Shown piece after piece: positions 1 to 7,067 of a DNA stretch of 13,453 nucleotides. Below the pieces are notes generated by a model, which was not told where the DNA came from, did no database searches, and saw nothing but the letters and a program-made list of their open reading frames with translations. Position 1 is the stretch's first letter. Each line of letters opens with the position of its first letter. Origin of the DNA: JBBRLG01 sp038231495. GTDB taxonomy: Bacteria > Planctomycetota > Planctomycetia > Gemmatales > Gemmataceae. The stretch covers positions 1 to 13,453 of the forward strand of contig JBBRLG010000149.1 in NCBI GenBank assembly GCA_038231495.1, given 5' to 3'. The translations under genes were made by a program, and so were the position numbers.

Positions 1-55
1 ATGCACTCGCAAACTCTTGTATTCGCAGCAGTGCAGGATAGTCGCGCAGATTTGA

Positions 56-309
56 GTGCGCAAACGTCGGCAGTTAGAGGAGTTGCGCCACTTTCGTGCT
101 ATCTTCGGGGCATTCGGGACAGCGTACTTTTCCCTTGCCGACCACTTGGACGATCAGGAATAATTCACGCTGTCCCCTTTTATACTTCCGATGAGCCGTT
201 TGCAATTGGCGAGGTCGTGAAGCTCCAGGTTGAAGTTCGTGTCTACCAGACCAAAAACGGTCCTCGGTATAGCTTGATCTTACCCGGTGCGGTTGAAGGG
301 GAGTTCTAA
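56..309 (+). pseudogene. possible frameshifted small hypothetical gene
   Basis: I do not recognise this gene. An open frame runs from an ATG at base 1 to a TAA at 307-309 (102 codons). Only its last ~42 codons look protein-like: ...FAIGEVVKLQVEVRVYQTK... ending in LPGAVEGEF, a beta-rich pattern. The first part reads poorly in that frame. In the next frame, bases 56-163 read VRKRRQLEELRHFRAIFGAF and then ...SLADHLDDQE before a TAA, which looks like an amphipathic helical N-terminus. A helical start plus a beta-strand tail could be one small protein broken by a single frameshift near 155-170. They could also be two unrelated short ORFs. A minus-strand ORF (74-415) covers the same bases with one CPEC motif and no other support. 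No convincing ribosome-binding site was seen. Confidence 0.22.
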
Positions 310-329
310 GCGTAAGGGCGGTGGCAAGG

Positions 330-468
330 TTGGCGAGGGTCGAGATTGGCGAGGGTCGATTGTGGCCTGTCATGGATGCGTAAGAGTTAATCGGCAAAGG
401 TGTTGTGTCAACCATTTACAAAGCGATACCGCATGGTAGGGGGTGACCCTCGCCAAATGCGATTGGCG
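330..468. repeat. cluster of short direct and inverted repeats
   Basis: The 14-mer TTGGCGAGGGTCGA occurs at 330-343 and again at 346-359, a 16-base period. Its first 12 bases return in inverted orientation at 445-456 (GACCCTCGCCAA). That inverted copy also forms the left side of a small hairpin, CGCCAA 451-456 with TTGGCG 463-468. No gene overlaps it convincingly. It could be a decayed intergenic repeat element. Its TGGCGAG start is shared with the larger palindrome at 945-1020, but the rest differs. Confidence 0.5.
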
Positions 469-564
469 TGGCTTACATGCATAGGCATCCATCGACAGAG
501 CCGTACTCGGCACAATTTGTGCGGCGGAAATAACGTGTGTTGTCATCCGCCGCCAGGCAGGTAG

Positions 565-885
565 ACCCTGTTCCTCGGCATCGACGCCGAAAGCAAACCG
601 GGAAAAATCGGCGCCAGCGGCTTGTTCGTCGTGGACGTGGACGGCGGCAAGCCGAAGCAGATCACGCAGGAGTTGAACGCCGAGTTCATGGGACACACCT
701 GGTCGCCCGACGGCAAGCACGTTGCGTACATCTGGCGGCAGCGCCACGAGAAGCCCCAGCCCGACCAGGAAACGGAATCGTTCCTGGTCGTCGCCGACCC
801 GGACGGCAAGAATGCCAAGACGATTGTTACGGAAAAGGCCAACGGGCCGGGGCGCATCACAATGATGATGCCGGACTGGCGGTAA
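565..885 (+). pseudogene. 3' fragment of a TolB/PD40-type beta-propeller gene
   Basis: This frame encodes about 106 residues that look like the last blades of a WD40-like (PD40/TolB) propeller. Seen in the sequence: LFVVDVDGGKPKQIT, then the blade signature WSPDGKHVAYIW, then FLVVADPDGKNAKTI, ending in MMMPDWR. The -x-SPDGK-x-hAY- pattern is the hallmark of this repeat. The protein-like reading starts immediately after an in-frame TAG at 562-564, without a start codon or ribosome-binding site, although a TTG at 622 is available. A functional propeller needs several blades, and full-length proteins of this type are several hundred residues. I therefore infer a 5'-truncated, dead gene. The family function (surface or periplasmic protein interaction, or a sensor domain on kinases) cannot be assigned to the fragment. 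Confidence 0.7.
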
Positions 886-944
886 GCCTTTTCGTGCCGG
901 ACCGGGTATCATCACCGGCGCGGCCGTTAGAGGCTCTAACTTTT

Positions 945-1020
945 TTGGCGAGCCTGCCGCGTAAGCGGTGGGAGAAATCCTCGGAAACCACTCCCCCCGC
1001 TTACGCGGCAGGCTCGCCAA
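945..1020. repeat. long near-perfect palindrome (REP/MITE-like)
   Basis: Bases 945-968 (starting TTGGCGAGCCTGCC, ending GTAAGCGG) are the exact reverse complement of 997-1020, a 24-bp perfect stem. After one mismatch (969/996) three more pairs follow (970-972 with 993-995), leaving a loop of about 20 bases. An 8-base direct repeat GAGGCTCT lies outside it at 930-937 and 1029-1036, like a target duplication or a nested repeat. It sits 59 bases past the propeller fragment's stop. The downstream arm is followed by TTAAAATT rather than a T-run, so it is not a textbook intrinsic terminator. A dispersed intergenic repeat is my preferred reading. Confidence 0.75.
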
Positions 1021-1125
1021 TTAAAATTGAGGCTCTCAATCCTTAAGCAAGCAGGCGAGCGCGGTCGCGTCAACGCCCCGAGGGAGCCTGCGGTCGAACC
1101 TCATTTCAGTCAGATAGCCCGTCTC

Positions 1126-1848
1126 CTATTCAATCGCGAACACCTGAGTCGTCTGGTTCGGCACGGCAACCGGGAAGCCCTTTTCCAGGAGGTCTTTCCG
1201 AGTCGGTTGAGCGACCGTCCCATTTTGCGCACCTGCCCGGTCTAATAGCAGCCGGACGGTCACGGTCGTCGCGAGGTTGGCCGCGCCCGCGACGCCTTCG
1301 GAAATACCTACTTTCCCGTCGATGGCACTATTGGGCCGGAAGTTGGCGGCTACCACGAGCAGACGCCCGGAACCAGTTTGAAATCGTGCAAACGTGTAGA
1401 GGTCGTCGGGGCAGGCGGCGAATTGCGAGCTGCGGTTATAGTACTTCAACCCCCAGTAGCCGTCGCCGCACACCGACGGGTCCTGGCAAAGACTGAGCAG
1501 GCCGGCGTAGAACCGGCGAAGGTCCTTCTGCGATTGGGAGAGGCCGCCGCCGTCGTAGGCGTGGCCGTTGACCCATTTGGCGAACTCCGGCATGGCCCAG
1601 TAATCGAAGGCCGTCGTCTTACCGTCGTCCGCGTTAAAGCCCTCCGCGCCGGTGCCCGGTTCGCCCACCTCTTGGCCGTTGAAGAGGAGCACCGGCCCGC
1701 TGCCGAAGAGGAATTGCAAAGGTGCCAGCTGGTAGCCGGCGTCTGCCGAATCGAAGCCGGATGCGCCTTCACCCTTGCCCGGCTTGTCTCCTTCTTCCGC
1801 TTCCTTGCCCAGCTTACCAAACCGGGCAGCGTCGTTTTTCGGCCATGC
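1126..1848 (-). pseudogene. 3' fragment of a GH13 alpha-amylase gene
   Basis: The minus strand encodes about 240 residues matching the end of a glycoside hydrolase family 13 catalytic barrel plus its C-terminal beta domain. Recognisable in order are SAWPKNDAARFGKLGK, GYQLAPLQFLFGSGPVLLFN, GQEVGEPGTGAEGF, TTAFDYWAMPEFAKWVNG and DLRRFYAGLL; a strand-rich tail (RLLVVAANFRP) ends in VFAIE. Family members cut internal alpha-1,4 or related glucan bonds. The usual catalytic Asp, Glu and second Asp lie well upstream of the G-P-V-L-L-F-N-G-Q-E-V segment and are absent here. The frame stays open only to a TGA at 1936-1938, and beyond about 1850 it no longer resembles the family. No start codon is supported; a TTG at 1719 is internal to the homologous part. 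It is a 5'-truncated remnant and presumably inactive. Confidence 0.8.
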
Positions 1849-1954
1849 CGACAGTCTTCCCGAAGAACTCCGCCGCGACTTGTACCGACCAGCCCCAGCG
1901 CTCGGAGAGAAGGAGCTGCCGCGCCAGATCGCGCTTCACCGTGAGCGTTTTCAT
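1814..1954 (-). CDS. 46-aa small ORF with a strong Shine-Dalgarno
   Basis: I do not recognise this product. Its ATG (complement of 1952-1954) is preceded by GGAGG about 8 bases upstream, one of the better ribosome-binding sites in the window. It begins MKTLTVKRDLARQLLLSE, continues RWGWSVQVAAEFFGK, and stops after RRCPVW. Its 3' half overlaps the amylase fragment in a different frame. Two readings are possible. It may be a genuine small protein. Alternatively it may be the start of an unrelated gene fused to the amylase remnant by deletion, in which case a one-base shift near 1845-1860 would join the frames into one chimera. Confidence 0.3.
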   Translation of the reverse strand: MKTLTVKRDLARQLLLSERWGWSVQVAAEFFGKTVGMAEKRRCPVW

Positions 1955-2123
1955 CGTCTGCCTCCGAGCTCTTGGCCACACTCAACCACCATCGACTTCA
2001 CTTTAACCGAGACGAAAGCCAGGAGCAACCCCGCGGTCGGCTTTGCCCAAAAACCCTTGTTGGCGGCCCACAGCCGGTCGCGCCGCGGCGCGGTCCTTGT
2101 CCCATACCTTTTACGCTTCTTCC

Positions 2124-2151
2124 TTGTGTCCCAACCGCAAGCAGCGATAAT
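2124..2151 (+). promoter_or_regulatory. candidate sigma-70-type promoter of kinase 1
   Basis: TTGTGT (2124-2129) and GATAAT (2146-2151) are separated by 16 bases and lie about 43 bases ahead of the chosen kinase 1 start. Base composition is locally less GC-rich than the surrounding coding DNA. Kinase 2 has a similar arrangement (same -10 hexamer and spacer). Confidence 0.42.
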
Positions 2152-2194
2152 GCAGGTGGTCAGGTCCGACGCCTATGCCAGGAGACTCGCCGTC

Positions 2195-4801
2195 ATGTCG
2201 CACGCTCCGTCCGATGAATCGCGCTCCCCGACCGAGCCGGAAGCGACTGCGCCGGGGACCGCGGACGCTTCCGGTCCGGCGTCCGTCGGTTCGGAGTTGC
2301 CCACGTCTGCGCTTCCGGGCACGCCAGCGTCCGCACCCACGGATTCCTGGCAGACGCGCATACCCGCCGCCGCCGCCGACTGGGTGACGCGGGCGCCGGA
2401 CCAGCCGCTGCTCGACGAGTGGGCGACGCGACCGGGCCAGGTCGGTTCGACCCCCGCGACCGGTACACCGCTCGTTATCGTCGGCTACGAGATCCTTGGG
2501 GAGCTGGGCCGCGGCGGCATGGGCGTCGTCTACAAGGCCCGGCACACCCGGCTTAACCGCGTCGTCGCCCTGAAGATGATCCTGGCCGGCGGCCACGCTG
2601 GTCCGGACGACCTGGCCCGTTTCCGCGCCGAGGCCGAGGTGGTCGCGCGCTTGCAGCACCCCAACGTCGTGCAGATCTACGAGGTCGGCGAGCACGAGGG
2701 CCGGCCGTACTTCAGCATGGAGTTCTGCCCCGGCGGCAGCCTCGACCGCAAGCTGCGCGGCACGCCGCTTTTGCCGAAAGATGCGGCCCGGCTGGTGCAA
2801 ACCCTGGCGCGGGCGGTGCAGTCGGCGCACGACCACCACGTCATCCACCGCGACCTGAAGCCGGCCAACGTGCTGTTGACCGAGGACGGGACGCCCAAGA
2901 TAACGGATTTCGGCCTGGCCAAGCGGTTGGACGAGGCGGGCCAGACGGTGTCCGGCGCGGTGATGGGTACGCCGAGCTACATGGCGCCGGAGCAGGCTGC
3001 TGGCAATGCAAGGGATGTCGGCCCGGCGACGGACGTTTACGCCCTTGGGACCATCCTGTACGAACTGCTCGTCGGCGGCCCACCGTTCAAGGGTGACACG
3101 GCGTTCGACACGATCGTCATGGTGATCCGCGACGAGCCGGCGCCGCCGTCGCGGAACCGGCGATCCCTGCCGCGCGACCTGGAAACAATCTGCCTGAAAT
3201 GCCTGCAAAAAGAGCCGCGGAAGCGCTATGCGTCCGCGGGTGCCTTGGCGGATGACCTGGGCCTGTTCCTTGCCGGCGAGCCGGTCAAGGCTCGACCGGT
3301 GGGGCGCGTGGAGCGCGGCTGGCGGCGGGTGCGGCGCAACCCGGTCTTGGCCGTCCTGGGCCTGGCGGTGGTCGGGTTACTGGCCGGGGTCGTGGTGCTT
3401 GCCTTGGGCGGCGGTTCGCGTCCGGATAATACCGGAGTCGTGGTGCCGCCCGACTCCGGACCGCACGAAGACGAAGTGTTACAAATTGTTGCCGAGTTGA
3501 ACCGGACCGACCCCGGCTGGCACCTGGAGCAACTCGAGGCCAGTCGCAAGGCCGTGCCGCCGGAGCGGAACTCGGCAGTGAAGATCGAAGCGGCCCGCCG
3601 ACTGCTTCCGGCAAACTGGCAAAAACAGCGCGAGGGTTATGACAAGGCATTCGGCTCCCGTCCCGTGGACGTGCTGCCCGATCAGGACCAACAAGCCGCC
3701 CTCCAAGCCCTGCGGAAAAGCGCCGGCCGGGCGCTGGCGGAGGCTCGTACCCTGGCCGATTTCCCGGAGGGCCGCCACGCGGTCAACTACTCGCGCGGCT
3801 ACCTGACCACCTTGGTGCCGCACGCCGTAGACACGCGAATGGTCAGCGGTTTGTTGTCCTTGGACGCAGTCGGGCAGGCCCTTGAAGGTCACCCGGCCGA
3901 GGCGCTGATCGCCTGCCGCGCGTCCGTGAACGGGGGCCGGTCTCTCAAAGGCGAGCCGTCCGCGATCACGCAGCTGGTCCGGATCGCCTGTGTCACGACC
4001 GCCGTCCACGACGCCGAGTTCATTCTCCGCACCGGTGACCCGCCTGCGACGGAGTTGGAAGCGCTTCAGGGTCTGCTGGCAGGGGAGGCCGCGGAACCAA
4101 TCCTGCGTACCATGGCGACTGCGGAGCGCGGCGGAATGCATTGGATGATGTCGGTCGTCGAGTCCGGTGACATGGACTTCGGGGCCGATGCCGAGTTGGT
4201 CAAGGCGGACGCGGAACTGACGGCGGTATTGAAGGTACTGCCGACGGGACTTGCGGCCCGGCACGTACACGCCTGGCTGCTCCGCCACCTGACCCGCTTT
4301 GAAGAAATCTCCCGGCTGCCGGACCACCAGCAAAGGGAAGCCATCCGCGAATGGGATCGGGTGGCCAAGGCCGCTAAGAAAGAAGAAACCATACTGCTCG
4401 TTGGGGGCCCGAAGCTGGTGGACGTGTGTCTGCGCTACCGAGCGGCGTTACGCTGCGCTGTCGTTGCGCTGGCGCTGGAGCGTTACCGATTGAAGAACGA
4501 GCGCTGGCCGGAAAAGCTCGCCGACCTGGTGCCCGACTTCGTGAAACAGGTTCCGGCCGATCCCGCGGACGGCCAGCCGCTGCGCTATGTGCGGACGGCC
4601 GACGGCGTGACCGTCTACGCCGTCGGCCTGAACGGCACGGACCACGGCGGCACGCTTGAACCCACGGCCTCTCAAGTCCGGGACGACAGCAACGTAGGTT
4701 TCCGCTTGTATGACGCGGTCAAGAGAAGTAAGCCGGCGGCACAAAAGGACACTTCCAAACCGAGTGGCGGACTCCGGGTCAGCGGCAGCAAAGGGCTGTA
4801 G
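2195..4801 (+). CDS. transmembrane Ser/Thr protein kinase 1 with pilin-like C-terminal segment
   Basis: This 868-residue Hanks-type (PknB-like) kinase transfers ATP phosphate to Ser/Thr of cytoplasmic targets. The start at 2195 is chosen for the AGGAGA 9 bases upstream. The open frame extends to 1775, but that part is antisense to the amylase remnant. Domains: a low-complexity Ala/Pro/Ser linker (1-97) with three W-x-T-R motifs (D50-R55, D62-R66, D74-R79). The kinase domain spans ~98-370: glycine loop G105-R-G-G-M-G, ATP lysine K127, HRD D220 with K222 and N225, DFG D238-G240, APE 264-266. All catalytic residues are present, so it is an active-type RD kinase. One membrane helix follows (~383-405). 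The C-terminal ~460 residues should be extracytoplasmic and are unrecognised for most of their length. Residues ~755-820 (LERYRLKNERWPEKLADLVP, then PADPADGQPLRY and VGLNGTDHGG) resemble the GspG/type II pseudopilin C-terminal pattern. It is transcribed alone, to judge by gaps on both sides. Confidence 0.92.
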   Translation: MSHAPSDESRSPTEPEATAPGTADASGPASVGSELPTSALPGTPASAPTDSWQTRIPAAAADWVTRAPDQPLLDEWATRPGQVGSTPATGTPLVIVGYEILGELGRGGMGVVYKARHTRLNRVVALKMILAGGHAGPDDLARFRAEAEVVARLQHPNVVQIYEVGEHEGRPYFSMEFCPGGSLDRKLRGTPLLPKDAARLVQTLARAVQSAHDHHVIHRDLKPANVLLTEDGTPKITDFGLAKRLDEAGQTVSGAVMGTPSYMAPEQAAGNARDVGPATDVYALGTILYELLVGGPPFKGDTAFDTIVMVIRDEPAPPSRNRRSLPRDLETICLKCLQKEPRKRYASAGALADDLGLFLAGEPVKARPVGRVERGWRRVRRNPVLAVLGLAVVGLLAGVVVLALGGGSRPDNTGVVVPPDSGPHEDEVLQIVAELNRTDPGWHLEQLEASRKAVPPERNSAVKIEAARRLLPANWQKQREGYDKAFGSRPVDVLPDQDQQAALQALRKSAGRALAEARTLADFPEGRHAVNYSRGYLTTLVPHAVDTRMVSGLLSLDAVGQALEGHPAEALIACRASVNGGRSLKGEPSAITQLVRIACVTTAVHDAEFILRTGDPPATELEALQGLLAGEAAEPILRTMATAERGGMHWMMSVVESGDMDFGADAELVKADAELTAVLKVLPTGLAARHVHAWLLRHLTRFEEISRLPDHQQREAIREWDRVAKAAKKEETILLVGGPKLVDVCLRYRAALRCAVVALALERYRLKNERWPEKLADLVPDFVKQVPADPADGQPLRYVRTADGVTVYAVGLNGTDHGGTLEPTASQVRDDSNVGFRLYDAVKRSKPAAQKDTSKPSGGLRVSGSKGL

Positions 4802-4827
4802 TTGGGAGCCCATTGGCGTTGATTCTG

Positions 4828-4849
4828 AGTCCGCCACCGTTGGCGGACT
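4828..4849 (+). terminator. GC hairpin after kinase 1
   Basis: AGTCCGCCA (4828-4836) pairs perfectly with TGGCGGACT (4841-4849) across a CCGT loop, 26 bases past the kinase 1 stop. There is no U-tract, so an intrinsic terminator is not proven. It may instead slow the polymerase, protect the 3' end of the mRNA, or be a repeat. TGGCGGAC also occurs at 4765-4772 and 4860-4867. Confidence 0.35.
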
Positions 4850-4975
4850 GAGGCGGCGTTGGCGGACGGGGATCGGCGACACGACTTTTTGTGCACAGCT
4901 GTCGATAGGTGGGATTTCGTCAGCCGCGTAAGCGACCGGAGATGATCGTAAAGGCACGAAGGTTTCTCTGCCAAC

Positions 4976-5004
4976 TTGTTTTGCCAACGGCACGAGTGTA
5001 GACT
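4976..5004 (+). promoter_or_regulatory. weak candidate promoter of the G6PD gene
   Basis: TTGTTT (4976-4981) and TAGACT (4999-5004) are 17 bases apart and lie 51 bases before the G6PD start. Both hexamers are imperfect. The call rests on spacing and position in a 254-base gap that otherwise holds only the hairpin at 4828-4849 and short repeats. Confidence 0.22.
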
Positions 5005-5055
5005 GGCACCAATTCACCGGCCGGTCCCCTTTACCCCCGGCGGAGGCTAACGGCC

Positions 5056-7008
5056 ATGGCAACCGAAACGCAAACGCAGCGCCAAGTGGGCGAGCCGCCG
5101 CAGGGCACGACGCCGCCGGCCGATTCGTGCGTCCTGGTCCTCTTCGGCGCTTCCGGCGACCTGACCAAACGCCTGCTCATGCCGGCCCTTTACAACCTGG
5201 CCTGCGACGGTCTGCTGCCCAAGCACTTCGCCGTCGTCGGCCTCGCGCTGGACGAGCTTACCACCGAGCAGTTTCGCGCCCGCCTGACCGCGGATGTCCA
5301 GACCTTCACCACGCGCCCCACGTTCGACCCGCGCGTCTGGGACGACTTCGTCGCCCGGCTCCACTACACCAGCGGCAACTTCGCCGACCCCGCGACTTAT
5401 CTGCGGCTCGCGGAGTTGGTGGCGCGGCTCGACGCCGAACACCAGACCGGCGGCAACGTCCTGTTCTACCTTGCCGTGCCGCCGCCGGTGTTCGGCATGA
5501 TCTCCGTCAATCTCGACCGGGCCGGCTTCAAAAACCGCGACAAGGGCTGGACACGCCTCATCGTCGAGAAGCCGTTCGGCAACGACCTCAAGTCCGCAAT
5601 CGAGTTGAACCGCACGCTGCTGGCGACGTGTTCGGAGAGCCAGATTTACCGCATCGACCACTACCTCGGCAAGGAGACGGTGCAAAACCTGCTGGCGTTT
5701 CGCTTCTCCAACGGCATCTTCGAGCCGCTGTGGAACAAGAACCATGTGGACCACATCCAGTTCAACGTCTCCGAGACGGTCGGCGTCGAGGGCCGCGGCA
5801 AATACTTTGACGGCGCGGGCGTGCTGCGCGACATGATTCAAAACCACATGTTCCAGATGCTCGCATACCTGTGCATGGAGCCACCGCCGTCGTTCCGGCC
5901 CGACGCGGTGCGCAACGAGAAGGCCAAGCTACTGGAAGCCGTCCGCGTCCTGGAACCCGACGACGTGGCCGGGCACGCCGTGCGCGGGCAGTACGGCCCC
6001 GGCCGCAAGCCCGACGGGTCGGCGGCGACCGGCTACCGCCAGGAGAAGGACGTGCCGCCCCAGTCGGTTACGGAGACATTTGCGGCCCTCAAACTCCACA
6101 TCGACAACTGGCGGTGGGAGGGGGTGCCGGTCTACCTGCGTTCGGGCAAGAGTCTGTGGAAGCGCGGTACGGAGATCGTGGTGCAATTCAAGAAGGCTCC
6201 GGAGGTAATTTTTCGCGACACGCCGGCGGCGCGGCTGGACGCGAACCGGCTGCTGTTCCACATCCAGCCGGACCAGGGCATCGAGTTCCGCTTCCAGGCC
6301 AAGACGCCGGGGCCGGCGATGGCGTTACAAAAAGTCAACATGCGGTTCGATTACCGTGAGGCATTCGAGGCGGCGCGCGGCACCGGTTACGAGGTGCTGC
6401 TGTACAACTGCATGATCGGCGACGCGACGCTGTTTTCGCGGACGGACCTGGTGGAAACGGCCTGGCGGGTGGCGCAACCGATCCTGGACGCCTGGGAGCG
6501 AACGCCGCCGGAGCACTTCCCCAACTACGCGGCGGGGACGTGGGGCCCGAAGGCGGCGTTCGACCTGATCGAGCGCGACGGCCGCCGCTGGCTGGAGGTA
6601 ATCAACCGCGACGCGCTGGACCGGGTGCCACTGTTCCACGGCAGCAAGCCCGTATTCCTGCACAACCTGGCCATGATGCTCAAGCCCGTGGCGTATCCGG
6701 CGGAAGAATTCATCCTTCGCAAGGGCGAGATCGGCCGCGAGATGTACTTCATCGCCCGCGGCCAGGTCGAAGTCCTGGGCGAAGCCGACAAGCGTCTAAC
6801 GACGCTGGGCGAGGGCGACTTCTTCGGCGAGCTAAGCCTGCTGTTGTCGCAGCCGCGGAACGCCTCGATCCGCACGGTGACGGCGTGCGACCTGTTCGTC
6901 CTGGAGCAGCGCGACTTCAACGACGTGCTGAAGAGCTTCCCGGACTTTGCCGCCGCGCTACGCGAGGCGGCGCGGGGCCGGTATCCGCCGGCGGCAGGCG
7001 GGCGATGA
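5056..7008 (+). CDS. zwf: glucose-6-phosphate dehydrogenase fused to a cyclic-nucleotide-binding domain
   Basis: This enzyme oxidises glucose 6-phosphate to 6-phosphogluconolactone with NAD(P)+, the entry step of the oxidative pentose phosphate and Entner-Doudoroff routes, in the cytoplasm. The start has GGAGG 9 bases upstream. Residues ~24-512 form a complete G6PD: dinucleotide-binding GASGDLTKR (31-39), EKPFG (171-175), active-site RIDHYLGKE (199-207, with D201, H202, K206), catalytic-base motif DMIQNH (H264), then the IDNWRW-x-GVP-x-YLR-x-GK substrate region and the closing WGP...RDGRRW. Ordinary G6PDs end there at about 490-515 residues. This one continues to 650 with a CNBD (~520-640): FILRKGEIGREMYFI, then a phosphate-binding cassette FFGELSLL (E592) and R601-N-A-S, then a closing helix with DFNDVL. 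The cassette Glu and Arg that hold the cyclic phosphate are present, and the domain most resembles those of cyclic-nucleotide-gated channels. No 6-phosphogluconolactonase gene is adjacent. Allosteric control by cAMP or cGMP is inferred, not shown. Confidence 0.95.
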   Translation: MATETQTQRQVGEPPQGTTPPADSCVLVLFGASGDLTKRLLMPALYNLACDGLLPKHFAVVGLALDELTTEQFRARLTADVQTFTTRPTFDPRVWDDFVARLHYTSGNFADPATYLRLAELVARLDAEHQTGGNVLFYLAVPPPVFGMISVNLDRAGFKNRDKGWTRLIVEKPFGNDLKSAIELNRTLLATCSESQIYRIDHYLGKETVQNLLAFRFSNGIFEPLWNKNHVDHIQFNVSETVGVEGRGKYFDGAGVLRDMIQNHMFQMLAYLCMEPPPSFRPDAVRNEKAKLLEAVRVLEPDDVAGHAVRGQYGPGRKPDGSAATGYRQEKDVPPQSVTETFAALKLHIDNWRWEGVPVYLRSGKSLWKRGTEIVVQFKKAPEVIFRDTPAARLDANRLLFHIQPDQGIEFRFQAKTPGPAMALQKVNMRFDYREAFEAARGTGYEVLLYNCMIGDATLFSRTDLVETAWRVAQPILDAWERTPPEHFPNYAAGTWGPKAAFDLIERDGRRWLEVINRDALDRVPLFHGSKPVFLHNLAMMLKPVAYPAEEFILRKGEIGREMYFIARGQVEVLGEADKRLTTLGEGDFFGELSLLLSQPRNASIRTVTACDLFVLEQRDFNDVLKSFPDFAAALREAARGRYPPAAGGR

Positions 7009-7067
7009 GGTCACCTGGTAGAATAGTCGGGGAGAACTTTTCACCTGTGCAGAGTAGGAATTAAACG

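Noticed and set aside
370..1046. Overlapping ORFs on both strands through the 945-1020 palindrome
   Set aside because: Both strands read A-S-L-P-R-K-R and A-Y-A-A-G-S-P because the palindrome translates the same way twice. This is repeat DNA, not protein coding.
1775..2194. Upstream extension of the kinase 1 frame (140 more codons)
   Set aside because: It is antisense to the amylase remnant and the 46-codon ORF, has no protein-like character, and a better start with AGGAGA exists at 2195.
2111..3208. 365-codon minus-strand ORF under kinase 1
   Set aside because: It is the antisense shadow of a clear kinase domain in GC-rich DNA. The product is an Arg/Val/Ala/His-rich mixture without motifs.
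4923..4934. Second copy of the palindrome element (GCCGCGTAAGCG)
   Set aside because: Only 12 bases match one arm and no partner arm is present, so it is not annotated as a separate element, though it is noted in the palindrome finding.
5004..5022. Sigma-54 type promoter (TGGCACC) before the G6PD gene
   Set aside because: The required GC/TTGC element at the right spacing is missing.
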